The notes under the pieces were generated by a model. The model was not told where the DNA came from and searched no databases. It was given only the letters and a program-made list of their open reading frames with translations. A stretch of DNA of 64,000 nucleotides, from assembly GCA_013398015.1 (NCBI GenBank), contig VZRR01014162.1:1-64000 (forward strand), given 5' to 3'. How positions within the stretch are numbered: the stretch's first letter is position 1; each line of letters begins with the position of its first letter. Source of the DNA: Oreocharis arfaki. Its lineage: Eukaryota > Chordata > Aves > Passeriformes > Paramythiidae. Below, one piece after another: positions 27,201 to 42,200 of the stretch. Position numbers and translations under genes: made by a program.

Positions 27201-30200
27201 ACCAGAATGTGACTGTACAATCAAGTAGTAAAAAGGATAAAATCCAAGTTCTTGCACAGTTCTGGCTATTATGCAAATTGGAAAACACTTCGAATTATGT
27301 CTTAAAATACAAAAGAGAACAACACCATTTTTAAACCCTGAGATTTAGGAGAGAAATAGAGATAAAGTTTACTCATCTATAAGCAACTTGCTTTGCTTTG
27401 GAAGTTGCTTAGATGAAGAGGTAGGCCAGAAAGGCTTCAGATTTTTCTGGTTAAAACCTTTTCCTCTAACCTACAAAGATACATCTCCAGCTCAGTTTTC
27501 ACAATGCAGAATATTAATGCAGACTTTGAAGCTTTGTGAGAAATCTTTCTGGTGAGACATCTATGAATTCTGAAAAGGAAAGTTTGTTAATATGCTGTAT
27601 ACACCAATATATGAGGAGGTTTTTTTAACAGGCTTATCCTTTTTTGTTTTGATGTTCTACAGTCGATTGGCTTGAACCATCCTTGAACTGCCTATTAGAT
27701 CATTTTAGATCATACACAGAACACAGAAGGGAGCAGTAATCTTTGGATCTTCTAGTGACATAAGTATCACTTTGAAATACATCAGTATTTGAGCAAGAAT
27801 CTGCATTATCACCTTTCTAAGTATTACTGGATTCACAATCAAGTGCTTTATTGTGTTGCCTGACTCATTTCATTTCCTTGAAGGTACAAGGCCATATAAA
27901 AACCTTGATTGAAGAGCATTTCACAGATGACTTGGAGCACGTCATGAGGGATCCGATTCTTTTTGGAGATTTCAGAACAGCACTGAATGAAGCAGAACCT
28001 CGTATTTATGAAGATATCCAAGACTATGATGTAGCAAAAGCTCTCTTTCAGGTAAAGTGCATCAGCTGGGAACTGTGCCTGAGGAACAGGCACAAACCTG
28101 CCTCAAGCTGTAGGAAATCTGTTCTGTTCTGCGTGCACAAAGAACTTTATGTGCTTGGATGCCCATTTGGGGTTTGCAATGATGAAAACTGAGGATCAGC
28201 TACAGAGTCAGCAGTGATTTTTAATAGTTTATTTTCCCTGAGGAACGGGAAAGGAATAATGCTGCTGAAAGGGCTTTTTTATTAATATTATCAACTGTTT
28301 CACTGGTCTCCTAGTAACATTTCGTTCACCTTTCTCTGAAGGAGATTTTGGAGGACTACAACGAGTTTCATATTAAAATGCACCTGGTTCTTTTTGATGA
28401 TGCTTTGGAGCATTTAATCCGTATCCATCGCATCATCCGGATGGACCGCGGGCACGCCCTGCTCATCGGAGTGGGGGGCTCAGGAAAGCAGTCCCTAACA
28501 AAACTGGCTGCACATACAGCTGGATGTGAGGTTAGTGACCCTGTGTTTTGGCTGTGAAAAAAGACAAGGAAAGTAATATTGTGATTGGGATTAAATCAGT
28601 CAGTCAAGATCGGGCTGGCAGCTCTTCCCTGTGGAGAGAAACCCAGGGTGAGGTGATTGACAGGAGATGACTGTCTGTGATCTGGGCAGGAAGCTGTCAG
28701 TGCCTGAATCTGGATTTTGGCACCAGAGAAAGAAAACAAGGATGTGTTTGGCAATGAACAACTAATTGTCCCTAACTGCTGCCATTGATACTTACATGTG
28801 TTCCAGCAGCACTCCAGTGCTGCCTGGGGAACCTTGTTGTGATTGATACTGTGTTATTTCAGAGAGGAGATGCTCCTCAGAGGCACTTTACTTACAAAGG
28901 CTTGGAAGGAAAGAACAAAAAAAGAGGATGAACACAAAGCGGTTTTGAAAATGCAAGCCTGCAGGGTTGTACAAATGTAATTTAAAAAAAGAATATAGTG
29001 CATAATTTTATTGATACTTAAACATTTACTGATGACTGGGGCCTTACCAAACCCCTTGATTCAGTCTAATTGAAATTCAGAGTTACCATCATGTCTTGGG
29101 TCCATCTGTGTCTTCTCAGTGTATGTTTTCATCCTTAGGTATTTGAGATCATCCTGAGTCGAGGATACGGAGAAAATAATTTCCGAGAGGACTTGAAAAA
29201 TTTGTACCTGCAGCTGGGTATTGAGAACAAGTCCACGGTCTTCTTGTTTACAGATGGCCAGGTGGCACAAGAGAGCTTCCTGGAACTCATCAACAACATG
29301 TTGACTTCAGGTGCCACTGGCAACCTCTCTGCTTGTGACTCATAATCTCAACAGTACCCTTGATACAACTCTTACTGGTTCACCCTGTGCCCTCTGCTGC
29401 TTTAGTTAGTTACACCTTTCAGTACTGCCTCAAATGATCTTGGCCTTAATGATGGTTTTCTGGCATTTTCTTACAGTCAGGTGTGTCTGGAGAGGTTATA
29501 GGTTTCATTCATGCTGGTGATGATGCTCCAGGAGTCTCAGGTTTCTTCCAAGACTGAGGGAAACTTCAGCTGCATTTGGCCACAAACCCACCTGTTGTCC
29601 AATTGGCTTTTGAACAGCATTCACCTGAACTGCAGCAACTGTTCATATGTATATTTATATATGTATGTCCTGAAATAGAGTTTGGTATCTTCTAGGGAAT
29701 GAAGCAGCTGGAAGTGAGCAGCAGCTGGCACTGTGCAGCCACCCTCTCTATAGAAGTTCCTACACAGTCTGATATGAGAGCAGATGTGTTAATTTTATCC
29801 CTTTCCTTATTCTAGTTTTCCCTGTCCCTGGTCTGTCATTAGGGTTACCTATGCAGTATTTGCCACAAGGTTGAGAGAACAAAGATGTGAACTGATGGTT
29901 CACAGACACTAATGAAGATTTTCTTTGCAGAGTTGAAAGTACTTTATGTTCCTGTGGCATTTTGTATACGTTGCTGAAGCCCAAACAAAAATGCATTAAT
30001 TATTCCTCTAAATCTCAAGTATGGCCTATTTTCCATGAGGGCTATGGGGAGGAGGAGAAGATAGAAAGATGAATTGGTTCATTCAAAACTACTCAGAATC
30101 ATTTTTGCAGAACTAGGTTTAAAATTGGTTTCTCATCTGCCCAATCCCCAGCCATATGGTTTCCTCTTACTGGTTGTTCTCACTAGCATTCTTCTGTCCT

Positions 30201-33200
30201 TATGTTACAGGAATGGTGCCAGCCCTTTTTGCAGATGATGAAAAAGACTCCATACTAAATCAGATTGGAGAAGAAGCTGCTAAAGCTGGTGTGGGTGCAG
30301 CTAAAGAGAGTATCTGGCAATATTTTGTAAGCAAATGTGCAAGCAACCTTCACATTGTCCTAGGAATGTCCCCAGTTGGGGAGGACCTGAGAACGTGGTG
30401 CAGAAACTTCCCAGGTAGGAGTTGTACACACTGTTTAGTCCCTTCCCTGTGAGAAACAGATTTACAGGCAAGAGAAAAATCTCCAGTGGACACTGAGAGA
30501 TGTCTGGCAGATAGCACTAAGCAGAGCAGGTTTCATGATAAGGGATTTGCAGTGCGTGTTTTTTTTTCCAGTTGATTACCACATATCAGTGAACAATATT
30601 GGTTAGCATTTATCAGATCAGTTCATTTTCCAGCTGAACAGCTAGAAATCAATTGGTCATCCTCGCTGGACTGGAAATACACAGCCTTTGTCTGCAGCCT
30701 CTCTTCTGTAGTTTACAGCAGAAAGTGTGGTGTTAAATCATTATGAAACCAGGATGGTTGTAAGAGAAACATTTTTGTATCCAAAGCCAAAATAGGGCAT
30801 GGTGAGAGGAGAGAAAAAACCCACGGAGAGAAAAAACACCTGAGCCTGGCAAGTGCTGCAGGTGGCTGAAAGGAGTCCTGGGAAACAGAAGAGATTTGTG
30901 GAAGATGGGTACAGGTGGGAATGCTAAACCAGGCCCTGAAATTTTACTGCAGCTCTTGACTGTGTCCTGTAGAGCCTAAAGAATGGTACAGTGGGGTTGG
31001 CAGAACACTGGGGCAAAGCTCATTATTTACTGTCAAAATGGAAGTATTGAGTTTGTGGTAAATGCTGTTACTTAAAAAGAGTCAAGACTAATTTGCAAAC
31101 TCTTGATGTAAATGAAGTTAATTAGAGGACTGCCTATCTGATTAGGGGTTAGTTTTACAAAGGAATTTTTCAGATAACTCTATCCTTTTATTTTAAGGTC
31201 TTGTCAACAACACTGGTATTGACTGGTTCTTGCCCTGGCCCGCCCAGGCCTTGTGTGCAGTTGCACAATCCTTTCTGGGTATGTAACATGTCAGTATTTC
31301 AACCCCTTAACCCTTGGCATAGCCTAAGAATTATATTCTTTACTTTGCAGTTATTGTACATTTCACAATTTCATTTCCCATTGTTACCTTGAGTCTAAAT
31401 GGGGAATGAAAAAACCCAGTCACAAAACTACTGGATGGTGGTTTCTTAATCAAACAGGCTTTTAAAATTGCTAAAATTCAGGTTCCCAACTCTGCAGACA
31501 ATGTGGGCTGCCTACCAGGAGGTTCCCTTCTGGCTCTGCCCTGGTCTTGCTTTTTGCCCCAGAAAACAGACTTGTTTTGTGCCTGGCTTGGATGTGCATA
31601 AAAAAGATTGTAATTGGTGTACTCTGAAAAAAGCCACAAATCTTTGAAATTTGTTATTTCTTCTGCCCAATTTTAGGAAAAAACAAACGCATCCCACCAG
31701 AGAGCTTCAAGTCAGTGATTGACCACATTGTCATGGTGCATGAATCCGTAGGGGATTTCAGCAAGAAATTTCTGGAGAAACTGAGACGTAGAAATCACGT
31801 CACACCAAAAAATTACCTTGATTTTATCAATACTTACGCAAAATTGCTGGAGGAGAAAAATGAGTTCATTTTAGGTAAGGCTTTGTAGATGTTTTCTCCT
31901 TTTTAATAAGTGATTTAAATATTTTGAAAACAAAAGAAGTTCTGGTGAGAATCCCACATATTACCCAGAATATGCAAAAGTTGTGTTAGCTGTACTATCT
32001 CAAATGCTGTGCTGGCACACAGCTGTGGGGCTGTGTTTTGACATTGACCCAAAATCTTTGCCACATTTGAATGTCCAGACTCTGTCAAACAATGGGCTCT
32101 CCTCAAATCCTTTTGTGAATGAACATGAGCCAGAATCCCCAAAGCAGATACTCCTCTGCTTGGGGAACAGTCTGCTGAAATGGAATACCCGCATGGCCTC
32201 GCTCAAGGTTTGACTTTCTTCCTCAAGCAGCAATTCTTACTCATACTTCAGTGGCACTGGGATATGTGCAGAGGATGAAATACAAACAGCATAATATGGA
32301 AAATAAGCTGTGGCACAGGGCCGCTGTGTCAGCTCAAGTGACATTGACACAATTTTGGTTGGGAGACTTAGGGAAGGAAAATCTCTCAGTGCTCCTCTAA
32401 GGATATTTTCTCTTTGTGAGATTGTCTGTTGCTATGTGCTTGAACACAATCAATGAATCACTGACATTTCTCCTTTTTTTTTTTCTACCTAGCACAATGT
32501 AAACGGCTGGATGGGGGCTTAGTTAAATTGAAGGAAGCTGCTGTACAGCTGGCTGAGCTGAACATTAAACTTGCTGAGCAGAAGATTGTGCTAACAGAAA
32601 AAACAGCTGCTATTGAGGCTTTGTTACGAGACATTAAAACAAACACAGAAATAGGTGGGTAGTTTACAACCACTGAAGTGTCCCACAGGCTAAGCAGGGC
32701 TCACATCATCTGTGTTAGGATGGGTTGGGAGACCCTTGAAGAGCTCCAGCTGCTTTTTCGAGGTATCCCTCTTGTTCTGTGTGCTGCTCCCATGACATGC
32801 CAGAAGGGCAGGTCCCTTGCCTTGCCCAGATTGCCATCTTTGCTCTACATTTGGCCCACAGTACTTTACATAACTCACTACTACGTTTGCCTGCCCTTGT
32901 CTTCCCTTTCCAAGGTGTAGGGCATAATGTGGGAAAGGCAGTAGCATGAAAGGCAGAAATTTAGTATTAGAGGAAAATCAGAGGGAAGCATGGAGGAATA
33001 GAGATTGTGCACACTGACGTGTGGAACACTAACTGTTCCTAACCTGGTGATGTAACTGTAAGCAGAGGCAAGCTGGGAACACAAAGGTTCTGACTTGATG
33101 GTAATTTCTGATTTTCAGCTAAGAGTAAATCTTTATTAGTGTGTTAGTATATGTTCTGTATACAAACTTGAATGATCCATTGATGGTCCTGCCTTTACAA

Positions 33201-36200
33201 TTACTAGCTGAGGAGAAGAAAAAAATGGGTGAAGAAAAAGCTATAGAGATACAGGAACAGAATAAAGTTATTGCTGTGGAGAAGGCAGAGGCTGAGGCAG
33301 CATTGGATCAAATCAAGCCTATAATGGAAGCTGCCAAACGGGAGGTCGAGAAGCTTGACAAGGCTGAAGTTACTGAACTCAGGTGACTCATTTGTATGTA
33401 CAGTAGCATAAACTCTTGGAAACACACTGAGAGACCCTTGTTTGCTGGGTCTGAGCCTTAGCCTCATCTTCCTCGCCTGCCTGTGAAGGTCAGGACATCA
33501 ATTGTCTGGGTGCAGAGGTCACAACAGAATGTCCTGGTTCCTAGCCCATGACTTTGCCTTAAGAGAGTTTTTCCAGGCCTTTGTTTGTTGTTTTCTCCAT
33601 CTTTCTCTGGCCTGTGTCTGATGCACCAGAACCTGCTCTGGTTTCTGCCTGAACAATAGCTGTCCAAACCCATTCATTCCTTTTCTTTTTTTTCCTGTGT
33701 AAGTGGGAATACACAACAGTTATTTTTCAGCATGAAAATGTATTTCCCTGCCGAATTTACTCCTTCCTGTGTTTTGATAGCACATCTTTTATTTGAGGAT
33801 CGATATAAAGACACATCCAGTCTTTGGCTCTCCCTGCAATAGCTGTCCCCAAAATAGCAATGGCTCTCTCTTCCCTGCCACACTTGTTCAGTTTCCTTTC
33901 TCTCACAGATCTCTGGAATTTTCTCCAGCTGTTTCACTGCCCTAGGAAAGATTGTGGCTCAGTGTTTTAAGCTTTCCACTGTTGAAATCCTTTAGTATTT
34001 CATGGATCACATTGTCTGAATACAAGAATTGGTTCTGAGCCTTTGAGTAGTTAATAATTTATTGTCTGACTTGGGTTATCTTTTTCACTGTTGGGGCTTG
34101 TCTTATGTACAAGCTCCTGTATTGCAATGCCTCTCTTGACAGGAAGTACCCATGTCTGGCATCATGTGCTTTGTCTCCTTTTTTCTCTTCCACTGTCTCT
34201 TTCACCTGTTTTCCAGATCCTTTGCAACACCCCCAAAGCAGGTGCAGGTTGTTCTGGACTGTATTCTTATAATGAGAGGTTACAAAGAACAAAACTGGAA
34301 GAATGCCAAAGCAATGATGGCTGACACGAATTTCCTGCGGCTTCTGTTGACGACGGACTTCAGGGAAATTCCATGGAGCCACGTGAAAGCTATGAGAGGT
34401 GAATTCCTGTTCTGGGTGCTTGCAATGAATATAGGATCTTGTTAATGGGATCAGCCATGTTAGGGGCAATCCTTCCAGTGCAGCTTGGGAGGGATTCACT
34501 TTGTGCCAAGGGACAGCTCTGTCTGCAATGCTGCAGATGTTGCACTGTTGGGGTCACTGGATTATTCAGATTTCAGAGACCTTCTGCTGTGTGTTCCATC
34601 TGGTTTATTCCTTAGCTAGGGGTCTTATAGGCTCTGGTTAAAAGCAGGCAAGAAACAAACAGGATAGCTGAGTAGCTTCTGTCTGCTTTTAGCTGCTTAG
34701 TAGAATTATGGCCTCACCCATATGATGGCAATTAAAATACGGTATTAGAGAGTGGAAAGAAGGCAAGCTGTATCTAAGGTTTAAACCTCACACACGGTCT
34801 CAAAGGTGTGATCCAGAGTAGTCTCATTAGAAGGGGAATTTGGGTCTTGGATAAAAATGGCATCTGACTGCTACAGAAAAGACTAATTATGATCCTCAGA
34901 CATGCTGAACAACTTGTGGATGCACTCCTTTCATGGAGAAAGAACCTGAGAAATCACTAACAATATTGGGCTTGTGTTGTTACAGCCCAGTAGCTTCATC
35001 TTGAAGTCAGAGCCTCTTTAATATGCTGACAAATGTTTCCTATTGTCTGTCACAGCGTTGGCTGATATTGCTGGTAGGAAAAGCTATTTGTTTGAGGGTT
35101 TTTGCACAGTTATTCAACTCACTTGCAATATATTTGTGTTTGCCAATTTAGCTCTCCTGAAGAATCTTAATACTACCTGGGCTGAAATGGAAGTTATCAG
35201 CAGAGCTGGACTGGGAATGTTAAAGTTTGCTGAAGCAGTGGTGACCTACTGTGATGTAGTTAAAACAGTCAAGCCAAAGGAAGAAAAGGTAAATGTGTTG
35301 GAATCACTCTCAAAGAAGGCCAAAGCATGATCCTGATGGAAAAGATAATACTTGACCACTTCATGGACTCATTGAAGTGCTTAAAAAGTGGTGTTTAGGA
35401 GTAGCAGTGAGGCAGGTTCTCAGTCATAAATCACTGCATTTGTTGTGTCAGGATGCTGGGATGTGGGTTGCCATCCTTGCCAGTGCTTGAGGGATGAGGG
35501 AGGAGCATGTTCACTTGGAAATTTGTAATCTAACATACTTAGAAAAACACAGTTTAGAGCTGTTTACTGAAAACAAAACCCTATGGTATTTGGACAGAGC
35601 AGAGGTCAGTAGAACACAAAATCCATGTTCCTTAAGCACAGACCTTTTGATTAGCTTTTTTAGCATGACTGGAAAGTCAGCTGTATTATCAAAGGAAAGC
35701 TAATGTCCAACAGATGACACTGGGAAACTTCTGTCAAGAAAAGGTTATTATATACGACTGACTACAGAGAAAGTATATTCACCAGATGATGTGTCTAACT
35801 ATTTTTGGAGCCCTAATATTGTTGTTATTAAGCAGACAAACCTCCCCTTTTCTCGAGGCATGAGAGTCCTGCAGACTGCCAATGCTTTAATATTCCTTGT
35901 GGGTACAAAACTGGGAGATTTCTCTGCTTTGGAACTGCAGTGTCAGACCATGATGTGTGTTTGGGGTAGGGAGAGGAGGGTGACAGTGTCAGTTATTTTG
36001 GCTTACACTGTTTATTACCAGGACACTTTGAAATGTATGATATAACCAAAAGAAATGTGAGAACTTAATACTTCTCTCCAAAACCCTTTTGTCCTCTGAC
36101 ACTCTTATGTTTCCTTCAAAATGTACTTTAGGTGGCCAGGCTAGAACGGAACTACGAATTAAGTAAGCGGGAGCTGGAGAGGATACAGGCAGAGTTGGCT

Positions 36201-39200
36201 GCCATTCAGGATGAGCTTAAAGCTTTGGGGGAAAAATATGAACTGGCAATAAAAGAAAACCAAAAGTTACAAGAAGAAGCAGAGATAATGCAGAGAAGAT
36301 TAGCAGCTGCTGACAAGCTCATCGCTGGCTTGAAATCTGAGAATGAGAGGTAAGTCTAGATTCAAAGGGGATCGTTTTTGACATCAGAGGTTCTTGTGTC
36401 AGGGATAAAATCTGTCAGGTGGAAACATTTTTGAAAATGTTGCTTCCTATGGTGTTTGTTTCTGAGAAGAGCTATTGTCTATTCTGAGCTAATATCCATT
36501 AGCTCTTGGAAAATAACTGAGATTTAAAGGAAGAAGGTACAGATCAACTCAGTGTCTGTGGCCACCATAATAGTGAGAGAAAACTGATTCTAAATGTGGG
36601 AGTCTGTCTCAACCTGTATCTAAAGTAGCAGGAAATTCTGCACATAAACCACATGTTCCTGGTACAGATTGACCCATATAATTCTATCAGGTGGACAGAG
36701 GAATTCAAGGAATTAGAAATACGAAAGGTGAAGTTGCTTGGAGACTGTCTACTCGCTGCTGCCTTTCTGAGCTATGAAGGAGCCTTCAGCTGGGACTTCC
36801 GTCATGAAATGCTCTATGGAGTGTGGCAGGAAGATATTTTCTCACGAGAAATTCCTGTCAGCCATCCATTTAAGTTAGAGAGCCTCCTGACTGATGAAGT
36901 GGAGGTTAGCAGGTACGTCCAGTCAGGAAACCCAGGGACTACTGAATGCGGCATTATAAAGTGGGAGTCTGGAGCTGAATCTGTAGCACAGAATTGGCAT
37001 TGTGGGTGGAGGTGCACAGCCATACCATAGAGAGACAATCTTACTTTCATGTCAAGAGGAGGAGACAAATTATTTTCCTTCTGATTAACAGGAGCCATTT
37101 GTTCTAACAAACTGTTGTACTTAGCACTCCAGGGACATTCACTGAACTTGGACACATGTAATACCATTTCTAGGAAATTTTTAGGAGTTCTCTATAAAAT
37201 ACGTTTCCATAACCCAACAGATGTCTTTTCATTGACTTCAGTGGGTTATTAAACCCATGCCCAGACAGCCCATATATCAACTACCACAGGATTGCTCACC
37301 TAAGGCAACAGTCAGTACTTTGAGTAGGGCAGTTACAATGAGTCAGTCTGAGCTGTGTGGCACTGTCCCTGTAATCACATACACCGTGTGTGAGTCTAAT
37401 GGTGTGCTCAGTGAATTGCATCATTTTACTGACAAGTGAAATGTGCTGCTCTCCCATCGAGTTTTCATCCCAGGCTGGTCTTTGATGCATTCTGTTCCCA
37501 GGTGGGTTTCCCAAGGGTTGCCCCCAGATGAGCTCTCTATCCAGAATGGCATCCTGACAACGTATTCAAGCCGCTTCCCACTCTGTATTGACCCACAGCA
37601 ACAGGCATTACACTGGATTAAGAAGAAAGAAGAAAAGAATAATCTGAGGGTAAAGATAGAAGATTGCTTTGCCTCATTGCTGGTTGTTTTCAAAGCTTCA
37701 TAAATATCTGTCACCTTGAATGGGGAACCAGTTATGTATCACAGAATCATTGAATGATTGGGAAGGACCTTCTAGTCTCACCCCCTGCCATGGGCAGGGA
37801 CACCTTCCACTATCCCAGGTTGCTCCAAGCCTGTCCAGCCTGGCCTTGAACACTGCCAGGGATGAGGCAGCCACGGCTTCTCTGGGAACCTGTGCCAGGG
37901 CCTCAGCACCCTCACAGGGAAAGATTCCTTCCTAATATCTAATTTAACCCTGGCCTCTTTCAGTTTGGAGCCATTCCCCCTTGTCCTACTGCTAATAGTT
38001 TTTGTAAAAAGTCCCTCTCCAGCTCTCTTGGAGCCCCTTTAGGCTTTGGAAAGTGCTAAAAAGTCTCCCTGGAGCCTTCTCCAGGATGGACAACCCCAGC
38101 TTTCTCAGCCTGTCTGCACATGCAGAAAGAGTCTAACCGAAAGGCTGGTGTAGGCTGTGATTTATCTCAGCTCCAGGACGGAACTTCCATGTAGGACAAT
38201 AAACAATTAGAGGCACAGTTAGAACTTTAAAGGGTAATTTCCAAGTGGAAATTATTTTCAGCTAATCAGAAAAAGCACCTTTACTGTTTTGTACAAGTGC
38301 AGTTTATATCATCTGTCAGAGGAAAGACAAAAAGCAGCAAAGAGCAAACTTCGTTAGTGTTGGCAGCTATTGCAAAATAATAATGTCCAGCAAATTGAGT
38401 ATCAATTCTCCTTTCACGTTTTCCCATTGTTCTCTTGCAGATGGCTTCCTTTAATGACCCAGATTTCCTGAAACAACTAGAGCAGGCCATAAAATATGGA
38501 ACCCCTTTCCTGTTGCACAGTGTTGATGAATACATCGACCCTGTGATAGACAATGTCTTAGAGAAGAATATCAAAGTTGCACAGGGGCGAGCATTCATTG
38601 TCCTGGGGGACAAAGAAGTTGACTATGACAGTAATTTTAAGTTGTACCTGAACACCAAATTAGCAAACCCAAAGTATTCCCCCTCTGTGTTTGGCAGAGC
38701 TATTGTTATCAATTATACAGGTAAGTGTGTACTTAATAAAAAAGTAGGGATTATGCTGTTTATGCATATTATTATGCAAATTTAGGGCCTGGGTCATTGT
38801 CTGAAATTTAAGTGAGACTAAAAAATCCATACTCTCCCTTAGCATCTGATTTAATAGAAAATCCTTCTCAGTTCTCTCTTCTAATCTGCAACTGAGCTAA
38901 ATATCTCTTCCTGCACTGGTCAGGTGAGGATGCTTTGGTAGAAATAAAATACAGAGTCATGAACCAAGTCACTCTGTTGCATTGCTGTAGTTTTGTGAGA
39001 GGCTTGAGATTAAATAAGTTGTATAAAAACTGTTCTGTGCTTACAGAACGCTGTGCTGTGTCCATGTGTTGTACCTGCAGTTACACTCAAGGGCCTGGAG
39101 GATCAGCTGCTCAGCGTCATCACAGGTTTTGAAAGGAGGGAGTTGGAGGAACAGAGAGAACGTCTCATCCAGGAGACAAGTGAAAACAAAAACCTGCTAA

Positions 39201-42200
39201 AAGATCTGGAAGACACTCTCCTTCATGGGCTGTCAACTTCCACAGGAAACATGTTGGACAACGAGGAATTGGTGGACACCTTGGAAGAGACAAAATTCAA
39301 AGCTACTGAGGTACCAGCTCTGGGCTTTTTGGAAGGATGTCTATGAACAGAACATAGTCTTTCCTTTTTCATTGTGATTCATCTTTCAACCCTGAAGCTT
39401 GCAAATAGTTTGAAAGGAAATGGAGAGTTTTCTCATGAATGTGTTGCATCTTTCAGTATCGGGCACTATTTTATTGATAAGAGAACCAAATCCTAACTTC
39501 AGGGAAGTCCTTAGCAGGACCAAAGTAATGTTTGTTTACAGTTCTAAAGCAAAATAATCTATCCTTGGAGTTTTCAGGCCATAGCTGGGTAAAGCCATGC
39601 TGCACCTGATCCTAGTGGTGGTCATAATCAACCTTTGGGTAGAAAGTTGAACTAAAGATCCCCAGAGGGCCTTTCCCACATTATTTCTGTGATTTTGTGT
39701 AAATCTTTGCCTTTACTTTTCATAAATATACAGAGTGGGATTATTTTTATCTAACTTTTTATTTTTATAATTAGTACAACTTTTGAGTTACCTGCCCAGA
39801 TTCTCTCTGCAGTCACACAGAGAGGCAGGCGCTGAACAGCTCTGGTATTTGTGGTGTAACAGATCCCCTTTGGATCAGCACAGTAATTACAGGTGTATAA
39901 AATCCCTGTGTGCCCAGGTGATTGAGAAACTGAAGCTGGCTGAGACGACAGCAGCGGATATCGACCTTCTCCGAGATGGCTACAGACCAGCTGCCAAGAG
40001 AGGGGCCATTCTCTTCTCTGTGTTGGCTGAAATGGCATTTGTCAACATCATGTACCAGTTCTCACTGGTCTCCTTCTTGGAGGTTTTTGGATTCTCTCTC
40101 CGGAAGTCCATGCCCAGTCCTATTCTTCCGAAGAGGTTGAAGAACATCATGGATACACTGACTATGAACACCTACAACTATGGCTGCACAGGTTAGTGCC
40201 GTTCAGCCAGGGGCTGAGACTGTGCTGTGCAAATAAAGGCAGAGCCCTGACTTCAGCTGCTTCATGTTCAAGAGGGAGGTTACCAAGCAGGGAGTTCAGT
40301 GATGTCCAGGTCTCAGCACCGCTCCTGGTTCACACTTTACTCCCTGCTATTTCTGTCAGAGGGAACTATGCACGTTACCCACATGACTCTTGCAGAAATG
40401 CTTTTCTTAACACAGTTATGAATGGTAAAAGCAGCCATGGAGCTCACAGGGGCTGTAGTGACTCAAGCCTGATTCAAAGCCCCAACTTTGATCCCCCTGA
40501 TCATAGACTCGTAGCATTGTTCAGGCTGGAGAAGACCTATGAGATCATCAATTCCACCTGTCAACCAAATGATCTTTGTGGGTCATAGAATCACAGAATA
40601 ATTTGGGTTGGAAGGGACCTTAGGAATCATCTCGTTCCAATCCCCTGCCATGGGCAGGGATGCCACTCACTAGGTTAAGTTGCTGAGGGCCCCATCTACA
40701 AAGGCCTTGAGCACTTGCAGGGGTGGAGCATCCCATCAACCCCACAACAGATGCAGGATGTGGACTAAAAGATTGCTCCAGTTCCACAAGCTTCAGCAGC
40801 TGATTTTGAAAATGCTGTCCTTGTAACACAGGCTTGTTTGAGAAGCACAAGTTGCTGTACTCCTTTAATATGACTGTCAAGATAGAACAAGCTGAAGGCC
40901 GAGTTCCACAAGAAGAATTTGAGTTCTTTTTGAAAGGTAAAGTCAATATTTATATGTAAGTGTGTAGCTCTATGTAGCAATAACTAAAAGATCTTTTGAA
41001 GACAGATCTTTGACTAGATAGGATTTACTATGAGCCAGCACCTCAGGAAGGGGTGCTCTTCCACTGAGGAGAGGAGCACTGTGTTGGCTTACACAAACTG
41101 GGGATCGTGCTATTTCTATTTCACTTTAGCTAGTTGTTAGGATGTTACCTGAGAAAGTAATCTGTAGTTATTTTCTGACTGTGTATACCTAATTTTAGAA
41201 ATGTTTGCAAAGATAAAATTCTGGCTTTTGCAAGCACTTGTAAAATGCAATTTTTCCTTCAGCAGAGCAGTCTAATCTTACAGTGCTTCCCAGAACAAAT
41301 TTCCTCTTGGTTCCTCTGTGCAGAGAGACTGTATGTGTGGTCATGCATTGGAGAATTTCTGACATGGACACTGACTCTGGTTTCTGAATGTGCCTAGGCA
41401 ATATTTCTCTGGAGAAGAGTGCCCGAAAGAAACCGTTCGCTTGGCTTCCAGATCAAGGCTGGGAAGACCTAATTCGCTTGTCTGAACTATTTCCTGAGAA
41501 ATTTGAATCTCTTCCAGATGATGTGGAAGAAAATCCAGATGTATGGAAAAATGTATGTGCTTTTTTGCAGTGCTGCTTTCTCTCCTAGTTTTTCTTCTGG
41601 TATTAAATGTTCAAGTGTGATGCAACGTGTCACAGCACTCCACAGGAGAGATGTCACTCTGGGATTCTTCCCTCAAGCCCTTTCTTTGCTTCTTGACCTC
41701 AGTTAGTGATCAGAGTATTTGCAGAAGAATTAAGGATTATATTATTTAAAAAACAAACCAAAAAACCTTCCCTGGTATGTTGTAAAATTTTTATTTGTCA
41801 GTCAAATGCCTTGGAGGAGTTATTTGCCTTGTTGAAGTCAGTGGAATTTTTTCTGTCCAACAGTCAATATTTCACTGGTGTTTTTGTGCTGCTAAATTGT
41901 ACTTTGATCTTCTTGTGGCAGGGAGTTCTGTAGGCTATTGACAAACATAGATTTCCTTTGTTCCTCCTTTAGCTTCATTCCATGTGTTCTTGCTTTATAA
42001 GAAGTCTTCCCGTAAGCAATCTGTTAATACCTTTTTTCTTGGGATGCTATTTTCTATATCTTAAGAGAATTAGTTGACATAAAGTGAAAGTGCAAATGTG
42101 TTTCTGGACTGGAATACTTTATGCTGAAAAAGTTAGATTTTTTACATTGACCTGAACTTTTAATATTTACTTGCAGCTGATTGACTTTCTTTGTCTTTGT

